15,713 bases of DNA from an uncultured Oscillospiraceae bacterium. GTDB lineage: Bacteria; Bacillota; Clostridia; Oscillospirales; Oscillospiraceae. Location: contig CAJOIG010000061.1 of NCBI GenBank assembly GCA_905234575.1, forward strand, positions 1-15,713. Reading direction: 5' to 3'. Under the pieces are notes generated by a model. It was not told the origin of the DNA. It did no database searches and was given only the letters and a program-made list of their open reading frames with translations. Position 1 is the first letter of the stretch. Each line of letters begins with the position of its first letter. Of the stretch, positions 1-8,804 are shown in pieces. The position numbers and the translations under genes are program-made.

Positions 1-155
1 CCGAAACGGATCTCGATCACGTCGCCGGGCTTTACATCCTTCGAGGGCTTCGCGGGAGCTCCGTTCACGGAAACATGCCCGCCGTCCGCCGCGTCGTTCG
101 CCACAGTGCGGCGCTTGATGAGTCGGGAGACCTTCAGGAATTTGTCCAGGCGCAT
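1..155 (-). CDS. rqcP: RqcP-like S4-domain RNA-binding protein (partial, 3' end outside window)
   Basis: Read on the minus strand, the frame begins MRLDKFLKVSRLIKRR and continues through a glycine turn (GGHVSVNG) to VKPGDVIEIRFG, the compact S4 RNA-binding fold of the RqcP/YabO (Hsp15-like) family. About 51 codons are visible; full members are usually 80-100 residues, so the C-terminus lies beyond base 1. In Bacillota, RqcP works with RqcH on stalled 50S subunits carrying peptidyl-tRNA and supports C-terminal alanine tailing in ribosome quality control; this role is known for the family and inferred here. The ATG sits 3 nt after the nitroreductase stop, and its Shine-Dalgarno (GGGAGGAC) lies inside the end of that gene, so the two are probably translationally coupled. 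In many relatives rqcP lies near hup, yabP, yabQ and divIC, which may follow to the left. Confidence 0.88.
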   Translation of the reverse strand, partial: MRLDKFLKVSRLIKRRTVANDAADGGHVSVNGAPAKPSKDVKPGDVIEIRF

Positions 156-158
156 GAC

Positions 159-689
159 TCAGTCCTCCCGGAAAGACGCGACCTCGCCAAGGGGCTTGCG
201 CGGCCGGAGGGTGGGCTCCTTTGCCCGGGTCCCCACGGCGATGACAGCAAGGATCGTCTCGTTCTCCGGAATGGAGAGAGCCGCGCGAATGGCGTCGGCG
301 TCCCGGATCCCCATGATCAGCGTGTCGTAGCCGGCGTCGGCCGCGGCAAGGACAAGGTAGGCATCCCGCAGGCCGAGATCGTAAACGCCCCAGGAGTCGC
401 CAAGCTCGTTATCCGGCTCGCCCTTCGTGAAGGCCGCGAGGCCGTGAACGTAGGTCGTTACGAGGAGCGCGGCGTTCGCGCTGCTGCGGCGGTTGAACTC
501 CGGCAGGGCCTGACGGACGGCCTCGAGCGTATCGCCGCCCTCGACAACGTAGCAGCGTGCCTCCTGCACATTTTTCCAGGAGGGCGCCTGCTGCGCCTTT
601 TCAAGGATGCTCACGAGCGCGTCATGCGGCGCGGGCGCGGCAAAGCCGCGAACGCTGCGGCGGGCGTGAATGAGTTCGGAAAAGTCCAT
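159..689 (-). CDS. Nitroreductase-family FMN flavoprotein
   Basis: A 176-residue protein of the nitroreductase/oxidoreductase family. Its N-terminal helix carries HARRSVRGF (residues 8-16), the Arg-Arg-Ser segment that binds the FMN phosphate, followed by QQAPSWKNVQ (33-42), the second flavin-contacting loop. The end has the typical strand AVIAVGTRAKEPTLRPRK and a closing loop. Members are usually dimeric, use NAD(P)H and reduce nitro compounds, quinones or other electrophiles; the physiological substrate cannot be read from sequence. At 176 residues it is a short, minimal form. The start is set by an AAGGAGGC Shine-Dalgarno that overlaps the ftsH stop codon. It lies 11 nt after ftsH and 3 nt before rqcP, so it is very likely cotranscribed with both, although it is not a usual member of this cluster. 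Confidence 0.9.
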   Translation of the reverse strand: MDFSELIHARRSVRGFAAPAPHDALVSILEKAQQAPSWKNVQEARCYVVEGGDTLEAVRQALPEFNRRSSANAALLVTTYVHGLAAFTKGEPDNELGDSWGVYDLGLRDAYLVLAAADAGYDTLIMGIRDADAIRAALSIPENETILAVIAVGTRAKEPTLRPRKPLGEVASFRED

Positions 690-700
690 GAACAGCCTCC

Positions 701-2650
<1,950 letters not shown>

Positions 2651-2671
2651 GCAATTACCTCGCTGCTTGTC

Positions 2672-3214
2672 TTACGAATATACTTCCGGCTTCAGCACAC
2701 CGATATACGGAAGGTTGCGGTAGCGCTGGTCATAGTCGAGACCGTAGCCCACCACGAAGGCATCCGGGATCGTGAAGCCGATGTAGTCCGCTTCCACGTC
2801 CGCGGTGCGGCGATCCGGCTTGTCAAGCAGGGTCACGATGCGGATGGAGGCGGGCTCACGCGCGTTCATATAGCGCTTGAGGTAGCTCAGGGTGTTGCCG
2901 CTGTCCAGGATGTCCTCGACAATGATGACGTCCCGACCGGCAATGTCGTGGGAGAGGTCCTTCACGATCTCCACCGCGCCGGAGGAAATGGTCCCCGCGC
3001 CGTAGCTCGAGACCACCATGAAGTCCACGGTGCAGCGCACGTCGCACGCCCGGACGAGGTCCGCCATAAAGAGGAAGCACCCCTTCAGAACGCCGACGAA
3101 CACAGGCTCCTTGTCCTTGTAGTCTTCGGTGATGCGCGCGCCGAGCTCCTTGATGCGCGCCCGGATGTCGTCCTCGCTGGCGAGGACCTTCGCGATATCG
3201 TCTCGCATACTCAT
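2672..3214 (-). CDS. hpt: Hypoxanthine phosphoribosyltransferase
   Basis: A 180-residue type I phosphoribosyltransferase that converts hypoxanthine (and often guanine) plus PRPP to IMP/GMP in purine salvage. Seen directly: the PPi-binding loop VLKGCFLF (42-49), the flexible-loop region MVVSSYGAGT (66-75), the PRPP-binding motif VEDILDSGNT (99-108) and the purine pocket DKPDRR with a downstream VGYGLDYDQRYRNLPYIG. Length is normal for bacterial HPRT. The chosen ATG starts MSMRDD; the Shine-Dalgarno-like GAAGGATAA overlaps the tilS stop codon, and the gap to tilS is only 7 nt. Family knowledge: hpt lies between tilS and ftsH in many Bacillota, and in Bacillus HPRT has been linked to FtsH regulation and to ppGpp inhibition. 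Nothing in this copy is broken. Confidence 0.97.
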   Translation of the reverse strand: MSMRDDIAKVLASEDDIRARIKELGARITEDYKDKEPVFVGVLKGCFLFMADLVRACDVRCTVDFMVVSSYGAGTISSGAVEIVKDLSHDIAGRDVIIVEDILDSGNTLSYLKRYMNAREPASIRIVTLLDKPDRRTADVEADYIGFTIPDAFVVGYGLDYDQRYRNLPYIGVLKPEVYS

Positions 3215-3221
3215 AGTTCGT

Positions 3222-4517
3222 TTATCCTTCCCACTCCGGCATGTCCCGGAGAAAACTTACATTCAAAATGTCGCGGTCGCCCGGTTGGGCGGCGGCACGT
3301 TCGTCCGGCGGAAAGCCGCAAACAGCCAGAACACCGCTTTCGTCCCGCAGGACGGGGATAAGGTCACGTTCCCAAACAGGAAGGCGCGCCTCGAGAAACA
3401 GGGCCTTCAGTGTTTTCGTACATCCGCGGCCCAGAGGACGAAGCCGGTCCCCCGGACGGCGAGCCGTCAAGAAGACGGTTGCATTTATATTCGCACATCG
3501 CAGAAAAAAAGTGTTGAACGACGTGTAAACATCCGCTGGAAATCGGTCGAGGATCTGGCAGGAAACGGTCATTCCCGCCTCCGGGAGAGACAAAACCTCT
3601 CCGGGACGCAGGACCCGATCCGGGAGAACCTTTTTTTCTCCGCGGGAAAAACGGACATACCCCTCGGAAAGAAGGACGCGATCGGCGCTCCTCCCTTCCC
3701 GGATCGCCGCGAGGCTCCGCTCCGTCTGTTCAAAAGTGAGACCAGTCCCCAGCATTCGCCGCAAAACACGGCGGGCGATCGGGTCCGGCAGTGCGGAAAG
3801 CTCGGAGAGCGGGAGCGCGCCGCGGCGAAGGTTCTTATCGATAAAGCGCCGGGCAAGGCCGTCCAGATACTCCTCGTCCTCCCGCAGAAGACGGGTAGTA
3901 CGGGATACCGTTTCCGCAAGCGCCGGATTCTCCTCCCGCAGCGCCGGAATCACACGATGACGGATCCGGTTCCGGGCAAAGGCATCGGAAGAATTCGTCT
4001 CGTCCTCCACATAGGAGACGCCATGCTCCGAAAGCCAGACAAGGATCTCGGCTCGGGTCGTATCCAGCAGCGGCCGCACAATGCGCCCGCGCACCGGAGG
4101 AATGCCCCCGAGGCCCCGCAGGCCCGCGCCGCGGGTCAGATGCAGGACGACCGTCTCGGCGTTGTCGTCCGCCGTGTGGGCCGTGGCGATGACCGCAGCG
4201 CCGAGGTCGTCCGCAGCGCGCTCGAGAAACGCATAGCGAAGCTCCCGGGCCGCTTCCTCGATGCCGAGGCCGCTCTTTGCGGCATACCCCGCCACGTCGC
4301 CGTGCTGGGAGCGATATGGGATACTCCGTTTATCGCACCAGTTCCGGACAAACGCTTCGTCCGCCGCGGAGGCGGCGCCCCGGAGTCCGTGGTCGTAATG
4401 AGCGGCGGCGACAGGTTGCCCCATCGAGCGCAGGCGCTCCAAGAGAAACATCGAATCCGCACCGCCAGAGACCGCACAAAGAACGAGGCCCGACCCGGGC
4501 AAAAGCTCAGTAATCAT
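3222..4517 (-). CDS. tilS: tRNA(Ile)-lysidine synthase
   Basis: A 431-residue N-type ATP pyrophosphatase that ligates lysine to C34 of the CAU-anticodon tRNA-Ile, changing its decoding from AUG to AUA. The PP-loop SGGADS is at 17-22, AHYDHGLR follows at 39-46, and TAHTADDNAETVVLHLTRG with GLRGLGGIP covers about 112-140. The C-terminal TilS domain is present (RPGDRLRPLGRGCTKTLKALF and the following strands). The start is unusually close to the PP-loop (16 residues), but an in-frame TGA 27 nt upstream with no ATG, GTG or TTG codon between excludes a longer N-terminus. The ATG lies 11 nt inside the end of dnaB and has only a weak GAGG site directly before it, so translation probably depends on ribosomes finishing dnaB. 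Confidence 0.96.
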   Translation of the reverse strand: MITELLPGSGLVLCAVSGGADSMFLLERLRSMGQPVAAAHYDHGLRGAASAADEAFVRNWCDKRSIPYRSQHGDVAGYAAKSGLGIEEAARELRYAFLERAADDLGAAVIATAHTADDNAETVVLHLTRGAGLRGLGGIPPVRGRIVRPLLDTTRAEILVWLSEHGVSYVEDETNSSDAFARNRIRHRVIPALREENPALAETVSRTTRLLREDEEYLDGLARRFIDKNLRRGALPLSELSALPDPIARRVLRRMLGTGLTFEQTERSLAAIREGRSADRVLLSEGYVRFSRGEKKVLPDRVLRPGEVLSLPEAGMTVSCQILDRFPADVYTSFNTFFLRCANINATVFLTARRPGDRLRPLGRGCTKTLKALFLEARLPVWERDLIPVLRDESGVLAVCGFPPDERAAAQPGDRDILNVSFLRDMPEWEG

Positions 4518-5853
4518 CCTCGTCGTGGATGCGGTCGTCGTTCACATAGGTCGTGAACTCCGGCAGCCAGCGAAGATATACGGTACCCGTGCGTCCGCGG
4601 CGGTTTTTGAGGAGGATCGCCTCGGCGGCGTTCGGGTCCTCGCAGTTTTCGTCGTAATATCCCTCGCGGTAGAGGCCGATGACGGCGTCAGCGTCCTGCT
4701 CGATGGCGCCGGATTCACGCAGATCGGAGAGCATGGGGCGCTTGTTCGTGCGGCCCTCGTTCGCGCGGCTGAGCTGACTCAGGCACATGAGGGGCACGCC
4801 GAGCTCCTTGGCCGTGACCTTCATCATGCGGCTGATGTCGCTGACGGCCTGGGTGCGGCTCTCGTTCGACCAGGAGTGCCCGCTGCCCGCGCTCTGCATG
4901 AGCTGCAGGTAGTCCACAAGGATAAGACCGAGGTTGTCAAGCCGCCGGCACTGGGCAGAAAGCTCCGCGACGGTCATGCTGGGGTTGTCGTCGATGCGGA
5001 TGTCGAGCTGGGAGAGCGTGCCCGCCGCTTCAATGAGACGGCTCCATTCATCGGGGGTAAGGCGGCCCTGGATGAGCTTCTGGTGGTCGATTCGGCTCTC
5101 GCCGGAGAGAAGACGCATCACGAGCTGCTGCCGGCTCATTTCAAGGGAGAAGACCGCCACGGTCTTTTTGGACGCCTTCGCCGCCGCCACGGCAACGTTC
5201 AGCGCAAGGCTGGTCTTTCCCATGCCGGGACGGGATGCGATGAGCAGAAAATCGCCCGGCTGCATGCCCATTAGACGGTCGTCGATGTCCGCAAGGCCGG
5301 TGGTGACGCCCGGAAGTCCGCCGCCCTGGGTGGCCGCGGTGATGGTGTTCAGCGTATCCTGCAGGATGTGCTTCATCTCCACGAGGCCGCCGGCGGTGTT
5401 CTCCTTCCGCAAGGCATAGATCTTCCTCTCGGCAAGCTCCAGGGCCTGCTGAGCCTCCGCGGTGCCGCCGTAAACGAGATCGGATACCTCCGTCGCCGCC
5501 GTGCCGAGGTTGCGAAGAAGCGCGTTGTCGCGCACGATGGCGCAGTACTCGAGGACATTCGCCGCCGTGGGCGTGATCTCCATGAGCTCGACGAGGTAGC
5601 GCTGGGTGGTCTCCTTCCAGATCCCGCGCTGCTTCATCTCCGCCTGCACGGTGATGACGTCGACCTTTTGGCCGAGGCTGTACATGGTGAAGATGGTGTC
5701 GAAGATGTCCCGGTTCGTCTCGATATAGAATTCGCTGGTCTTGACGTGGTTCACCACGTCCGGGATGCACGCACGCTCAAAGAGCATCGCGCCGAGGATC
5801 GCCTGCTCCGCCTCCGCGGAGTGGGGCACCCGGCGTCCCAGGAGCTCGTCCAT
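4507..5853 (-). CDS. dnaB: Replicative DNA helicase DnaB (DnaC of Bacillus)
   Basis: A 448-residue hexameric helicase that unwinds DNA ahead of the replisome. The N-terminal primase-interacting domain (about 8-110) includes SAEAEQAILGAML; a linker helix leads into the RecA-like domain from VTTGLADIDDRLMG. Walker A is SRPGMGKTS (207-215), SLEMSRQQLVMRLL follows (236-249) and Walker B is LILVDYLQLM (310-319), with the distal LSDLRESGAIEQDADAV and KNRRGRTGT segments. No intein or insertion is present and the length is normal. The start has a good GGAGGT Shine-Dalgarno 5 nt upstream. It follows rplI after 21 nt, as in the usual gdpP-rplI-dnaB order of Bacillota, and its last 11 nt overlap tilS. 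Confidence 0.98.
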   Translation of the reverse strand: MDELLGRRVPHSAEAEQAILGAMLFERACIPDVVNHVKTSEFYIETNRDIFDTIFTMYSLGQKVDVITVQAEMKQRGIWKETTQRYLVELMEITPTAANVLEYCAIVRDNALLRNLGTAATEVSDLVYGGTAEAQQALELAERKIYALRKENTAGGLVEMKHILQDTLNTITAATQGGGLPGVTTGLADIDDRLMGMQPGDFLLIASRPGMGKTSLALNVAVAAAKASKKTVAVFSLEMSRQQLVMRLLSGESRIDHQKLIQGRLTPDEWSRLIEAAGTLSQLDIRIDDNPSMTVAELSAQCRRLDNLGLILVDYLQLMQSAGSGHSWSNESRTQAVSDISRMMKVTAKELGVPLMCLSQLSRANEGRTNKRPMLSDLRESGAIEQDADAVIGLYREGYYDENCEDPNAAEAILLKNRRGRTGTVYLRWLPEFTTYVNDDRIHDEDDY

Positions 5854-5874
5854 GGTATACCTCCGAACGGGAGA

Positions 5875-6324
5875 TTATTTGTCCTCGGTGACGAGGAGAT
5901 TGATGGTGCCGGAGATCTCGTGGCCCAGCTTGCACCGGATCTGGTAGGAGCCGAACTGCTTGATGGGATCGGACTGCACGATCTGGTTCTTTTCGATCTT
6001 CATGTCGTGCTGCTCCGCGAGAGCGTCGGAGATCTGCTGGGACGTGACGGAGCCGAACAGGCGTCCGCCCTCGCCGCCCTTGGCCTTCACACGCACGACG
6101 ACGGACCCGAGACGCTCGGCGTACTCCTGGGCCAGCGCCTTCTCCCGGGCGATCTGGGCCTGCCGGGCCTTGTCCTTGAGGCGCATGGTGTTGAGGTTGT
6201 CTGCGGTGGCCTCCACCGCGAGGCCGCGCGGCAGAAGATAGTTCCGTCCGTAGCCGTCGGAAACCTCCTTCAGCTCGCCCTTCTTGCCCTGGCCCTTGAT
6301 GTCCTTTTGCAAAATCACTTTCAT
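5875..6324 (-). CDS. rplI: 50S ribosomal protein bL9
   Basis: A 149-residue protein with the two-domain dumbbell plan of bL9. The N-terminal 23S rRNA-binding domain begins MKVILQKDIKGQGKKGEL and has the signature YGRNYLLPRGLA at about 25-36. A long charged connecting helix spans roughly 45-75. The C-terminal domain carries GGRLFGSVTSQQISDAL (86-102) and the final GSYQIRCKLGHEISGTINL. bL9 binds near the base of the L1 stalk and helps suppress frameshifting. A strong Shine-Dalgarno (AAGGGAGGAA) sets the start. The gene sits 25 nt after gdpP and 21 nt before dnaB, a conserved Bacillota trio. Confidence 0.98.
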   Translation of the reverse strand: MKVILQKDIKGQGKKGELKEVSDGYGRNYLLPRGLAVEATADNLNTMRLKDKARQAQIAREKALAQEYAERLGSVVVRVKAKGGEGGRLFGSVTSQQISDALAEQHDMKIEKNQIVQSDPIKQFGSYQIRCKLGHEISGTINLLVTEDK

Positions 6325-6349
6325 GGGGTCTTCCTCCCTTGCGTAGTTT

Positions 6350-8344
6350 TCAGGAAAAGTATTCGTCGATGGCTGTGCGGAGACGTTCCGACGCCTCCTC
6401 CACGGTGATGTCCTTCATCTGCGCCGCCGCGGCGGACATGTTCCCGCCGCCGCCGAGCTTTTCCATCAGCACCTGCACGTTCAGCCTGCCGATGCTGCGG
6501 GCGGAGAGATTGACGCCGCCGTCGGCCGTGGGATACAGGACCACCGACGCCTCGATGCCGGAGATGTTCAGAAGCTCGTCCGCCGCCTGGGCCGCGGTCA
6601 CACGCTCGACCTCACGGTCCATGGCGGAGATGCAGATCGAATCGCGGTACGGGACGGCGCGTTCAAGAATGGAGTATTTCGTGATCGTGCTCTCGTAGTC
6701 GTTCTGCAGCAGCCGTTTCACCGACACGGGATCCGCGCCCGTGCGGCGCAGGAACGCCGCCGCGTCGAAGGTGCGCTCACCGGTACGCATGGTGAAGTTT
6801 TTCGTGTCGGTCACGACGCCCGCCAGCATGGACTCCGCCTCCACCCGCAGAACGGTCTCGGGGTCTACCAGCTCCTGGATGACCTCCGTCATCAGTTCGC
6901 AGGCGGAGGAGGCGTAGGGCTCGTAGAAGGTCAGCGTCGCGTTGTCGATGTACGTCGCGGCACGGCGGTGATGGTCGACCACAACGAGACGGGAGATGGT
7001 CTGCAGCAGCGCCTCGTCCTCCACCTGCTCCGGTCGGCTCGTATCCACCACGACGAGCAGGCTTCGGGCGTTGGCCTGCAGCATGGCTTCCTTCGGCGTG
7101 ATGAAAATATCCTCGTATTCCTTGTGCTTTTTCAGCTCCGCGATGAGTGCGCCGCAGGCGTTCGGTCGGTCGCTCATGACGATACGCACGCGCTTTCCGT
7201 AGCTCCGGGCGATGCAGCATATGCCCACGGCCGCGCCGAGAGAGTCCATATCGGCGTAGCGGTGTCCCATCACGAAGGTGGTGGAGGCGTCCTTGATATA
7301 GGACCCCAGAGCATTCGCCACGACACGGCTCTTGACCTTTGTGCGGGTCTCCACCTCGGATTCGCGGCCGCCGAAGAACTGGAAGTTCATGCGGTCGCGG
7401 ATGACGGCCTGGTCGCCGCCGCGGGAGAGCGCCATCTCCGCGCTCAGGGAGGCAAACCCGAAGTTTTCCTCGAGGGACGCGCCCTCGATACCGACGCCGA
7501 TGCTCACGGTGGCATGGATTCCCGCCGTATTCACGATGCTGTGGACGTCGTCCACGATGGAAAAGCCGCCGTCGCGGAGCTTGTCAAAGTAGCGCCGCTC
7601 GCAGATGAAGATATAGCGGTCGCGGTCGTATCGCCGCCATAGTCCCCGTTTCTGGTCCACCCACTGGGCGAGCTTATCCTCAAAGGCGTTGCGGAGGTCC
7701 GTCTTGGCTCGTTCCGTGGAGGTGCGAAGAAGCTCGTCGTAGTTATCGAGCAGAATGAGCATGACGACCGGACGGGAGGCGTTATACTCGCGCTTGATGT
7801 CGTCGTAGTCGGTCACGTCCACCCAGTACGTGATTCCCATGGCGCGGCTGTTGCGGCCTTCGTCCTGGCCACGGATGGGACTTCCGTTTACCTGATACCG
7901 GCGGCCGCCGAGATCCACGAGCTCCGGGCAGCGCTTTTTCCCCTCCAGAAGCCATTTATAATCGAACCCCGGCACAAGATCGGACATAAACGCATCCACC
8001 GTGGGGTGGTCTTGCCCGCAGGCGGAAAAGAACGCCTGGTTGCCCCAGACGATCCGGCCGGAGTCCAGAAGAAACGTGCTCATGGGCAGCGGAAAGTACA
8101 TCATGGCGCTGTTTTTGGCTTCCTCGGACTCATAGGTCACGGAGTCGATGTACTTGCGAAGCTCCCGCTGACGCCGGCGTCCCGTCGTCACGCTGACGGC
8201 GAACAGGGCCAGCGCCGCTATGATCTCCGCCACCGCGAGATACAGAAGATCGAAGGCCAGGTACGTCACGAAGGCAAAGAGAAGCAGCACCGCCGTGTAG
8301 ATCACGTAAGCGGAGCTTTCGAGCTTTTTCGAGAGCTTGTTCAT
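6350..8344 (-). CDS. gdpP: Cyclic-di-AMP phosphodiesterase of the GdpP/YybT family
   Basis: A 664-residue membrane phosphodiesterase predicted to hydrolyse c-di-AMP to pApA. Order: two membrane helices (about 12-32 and 34-52), a PAS domain (about 70-160), a degenerate GGDEF domain (about 190-315), then DHH and DHHA1. The position of the cyclase signature reads YDRDRY (239-244) rather than GGDEF, and the typical later block ALSRGGDQAVI (305-315) is present, both as in GdpP. Metal-binding residues are visible in GHRYADMDSLGA (360-371), VVVDTS (432-436) and VVDHHRR (455-461), with Asp513 in VTDTKNF. The DHHA1 glycine motif is GGGGN (631-635), where His is expected at the last position. The ATG at 8344 is preferred over an in-frame TTG at 8359 because GGAGAGG lies 6 nt before the ATG and the TTG overlaps this site. 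It is the first gene of the long minus-strand operon. Confidence 0.95.
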   Translation of the reverse strand: MNKLSKKLESSAYVIYTAVLLLFAFVTYLAFDLLYLAVAEIIAALALFAVSVTTGRRRQRELRKYIDSVTYESEEAKNSAMMYFPLPMSTFLLDSGRIVWGNQAFFSACGQDHPTVDAFMSDLVPGFDYKWLLEGKKRCPELVDLGGRRYQVNGSPIRGQDEGRNSRAMGITYWVDVTDYDDIKREYNASRPVVMLILLDNYDELLRTSTERAKTDLRNAFEDKLAQWVDQKRGLWRRYDRDRYIFICERRYFDKLRDGGFSIVDDVHSIVNTAGIHATVSIGVGIEGASLEENFGFASLSAEMALSRGGDQAVIRDRMNFQFFGGRESEVETRTKVKSRVVANALGSYIKDASTTFVMGHRYADMDSLGAAVGICCIARSYGKRVRIVMSDRPNACGALIAELKKHKEYEDIFITPKEAMLQANARSLLVVVDTSRPEQVEDEALLQTISRLVVVDHHRRAATYIDNATLTFYEPYASSACELMTEVIQELVDPETVLRVEAESMLAGVVTDTKNFTMRTGERTFDAAAFLRRTGADPVSVKRLLQNDYESTITKYSILERAVPYRDSICISAMDREVERVTAAQAADELLNISGIEASVVLYPTADGGVNLSARSIGRLNVQVLMEKLGGGGNMSAAAAQMKDITVEEASERLRTAIDEYFS

Positions 8345-8350
8345 GGCATA

Positions 8351-8357
8351 CCTCTCC
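8351..8357 (-). promoter_or_regulatory. Ribosome binding site that decides the gdpP start
   Basis: The minus strand reads GGAGAGG, then six bases, then ATG. This fixes translation at the ATG ending the MNKLSKK frame and argues against the in-frame TTG, whose second and third bases fall in the site itself. Confidence 0.7.
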
Positions 8358-8372
8358 AATGTAGGATCGGAT

Positions 8373-8399
8373 TATTATACCAAATTTTCGTGTATAATA
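8373..8399. repeat. Perfect 8-11-8 inverted repeat across the gdpP promoter
   Basis: TATTATAC (8373-8380) and GTATAATA (8392-8399) are exact reverse complements separated by 11 bp. Each arm contains a TATAAT, one on each strand and pointing outward. The symmetry could be an operator or a divergent promoter pair, or could simply follow from two AT-rich promoter boxes. Confidence 0.6.
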
Positions 8400-8402
8400 C
8401 AA
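8374..8402 (-). promoter_or_regulatory. SigA-type promoter of the gdpP operon
   Basis: On the minus strand a perfect -10 TATAAT (8374-8379) lies 17 bp after TTGTAT (8397-8402, matching TTG of the -35 consensus). Transcription would start near 8367, leaving a short leader to the gdpP start at 8344. The element lies between the tRNA terminator and gdpP, so it likely drives the eight-gene run down to rqcP. It is embedded in a perfect inverted repeat, TATTATAC then 11 bp then GTATAATA (8373-8399). Confidence 0.75.
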
Positions 8403-8447
8403 GCCGTGATCCAGCGTTTTTCCTACGAAAAACAGAAGGCGGGCACG

Positions 8448-8480
8448 AAAAAAACCCGTCAGCACACGCTGACGGGTTTT
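8448..8480 (-). terminator. Intrinsic terminator of the tRNA operon
   Basis: The arms AAAACCCGTCAGC (8451-8463) and GCTGACGGGTTTT (8468-8480) form a perfect 13-bp stem with a 4-nt loop. On the minus strand the hairpin is followed by seven consecutive T (8448-8454, partly in the stem). It lies directly after the last tRNA-Gly and separates the tRNA operon from gdpP. The plus strand also has four T at the end of the stem, so some bidirectional activity is possible. Confidence 0.92.
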
Positions 8481-8481
8481 C

Positions 8482-8557
8482 TGGAGCGGGCAACGAGGCT
8501 CGAACTCGCTACCTCCACCTTGGCAAGGTGGCGCTCTACCGGATGAGCTATGCCCGC
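8482..8557 (-). tRNA. tRNA-Gly (anticodon GCC), copy 1
   Basis: A 76-nt cloverleaf including encoded CCA. The acceptor stem is GCGGGCA/TGCCCGC with discriminator T, and the anticodon arm is CCACC-TTGCCAA-GGTGG. It is the last gene of the tRNA operon, just before the terminator. Its sequence is identical to the copy at 8723-8798. Confidence 0.97.
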
Positions 8558-8560
8558 ATG

Positions 8561-8635
8561 TGGAGGCGCCACCCGGATTTGAACCGGGGAGTCGGGGATT
8601 TGCAGTCCCCTGCCTTACCACTTGGCTATGGCGCC
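8561..8635 (-). tRNA. tRNA-Cys (anticodon GCA)
   Basis: A 75-nt gene including encoded CCA. The acceptor stem GGCGCCA/TGGCGCC is perfect, the discriminator is T (normal for Cys), and the anticodon arm is GGGGA-CTGCAAA-TCCCC. Only 3 nt separate it from the downstream tRNA-Gly. Confidence 0.97.
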
Positions 8636-8645
8636 GAAAAAAAGC

Positions 8646-8708
8646 TGGTGCCTGGGGTCGGAATCGAACCAACGACACGCGGATTTTCAGCAACTGAGCT
8701 ACCCAGGC
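8646..8708 (-). pseudogene. Truncated tRNA-Phe (anticodon GAA) lacking 13 nt
   Basis: The gene has a perfect acceptor stem (GCCTGGG/CCCAGGC), discriminator A, encoded CCA, T arm GTTGG-TTCGATT-CCGAC, variable loop and a Phe anticodon loop CTGAAAA followed by TCCGC. It is only 63 nt. After GCTCAGTTG the sequence jumps straight to the anticodon loop. Compared with the usual bacterial tRNA-Phe, about 13 nt are missing: the end of the D loop, the 3' strand of the D stem, base 26 and the 5' strand of the anticodon stem. No local sequence can replace the lost anticodon-stem strand, so the product should not fold as a tRNA. It may be a true pseudogene with a working copy elsewhere, or a sequencing or assembly deletion. 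Confidence 0.88.
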
Positions 8709-8722
8709 ACGCATGGGGTAAA

Positions 8723-8798
8723 TGGAGCGGGCAACGAGGCTCGAACTCGCTACCTCCACCTTGGCAAGGTGGCGCTCTACCGGATGAGCTATGCCCGC
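8723..8798 (-). tRNA. tRNA-Gly (anticodon GCC), copy 2
   Basis: A 76-nt cloverleaf with encoded CCA, the same in every base as the copy at 8482-8557. Outside the gene the flanks differ almost at once, so the duplicated unit is essentially the tRNA itself. It lies between tRNA-Asp and the broken tRNA-Phe. Confidence 0.97.
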
Positions 8799-8804
8799 AT
8801 AGAA

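Noticed and set aside
5368..6408. A 346-codon plus-strand frame opposite dnaB and rplI
   Set aside because: A Leu/His/Asp-rich shadow of conserved genes, without motifs.
8482..8798. Repeated units separated by unique sequence, considered as a CRISPR-like or integrated-element signature
   Set aside because: The repeats are complete tRNA-Gly genes; no integrase, att core duplication or cas gene is nearby.
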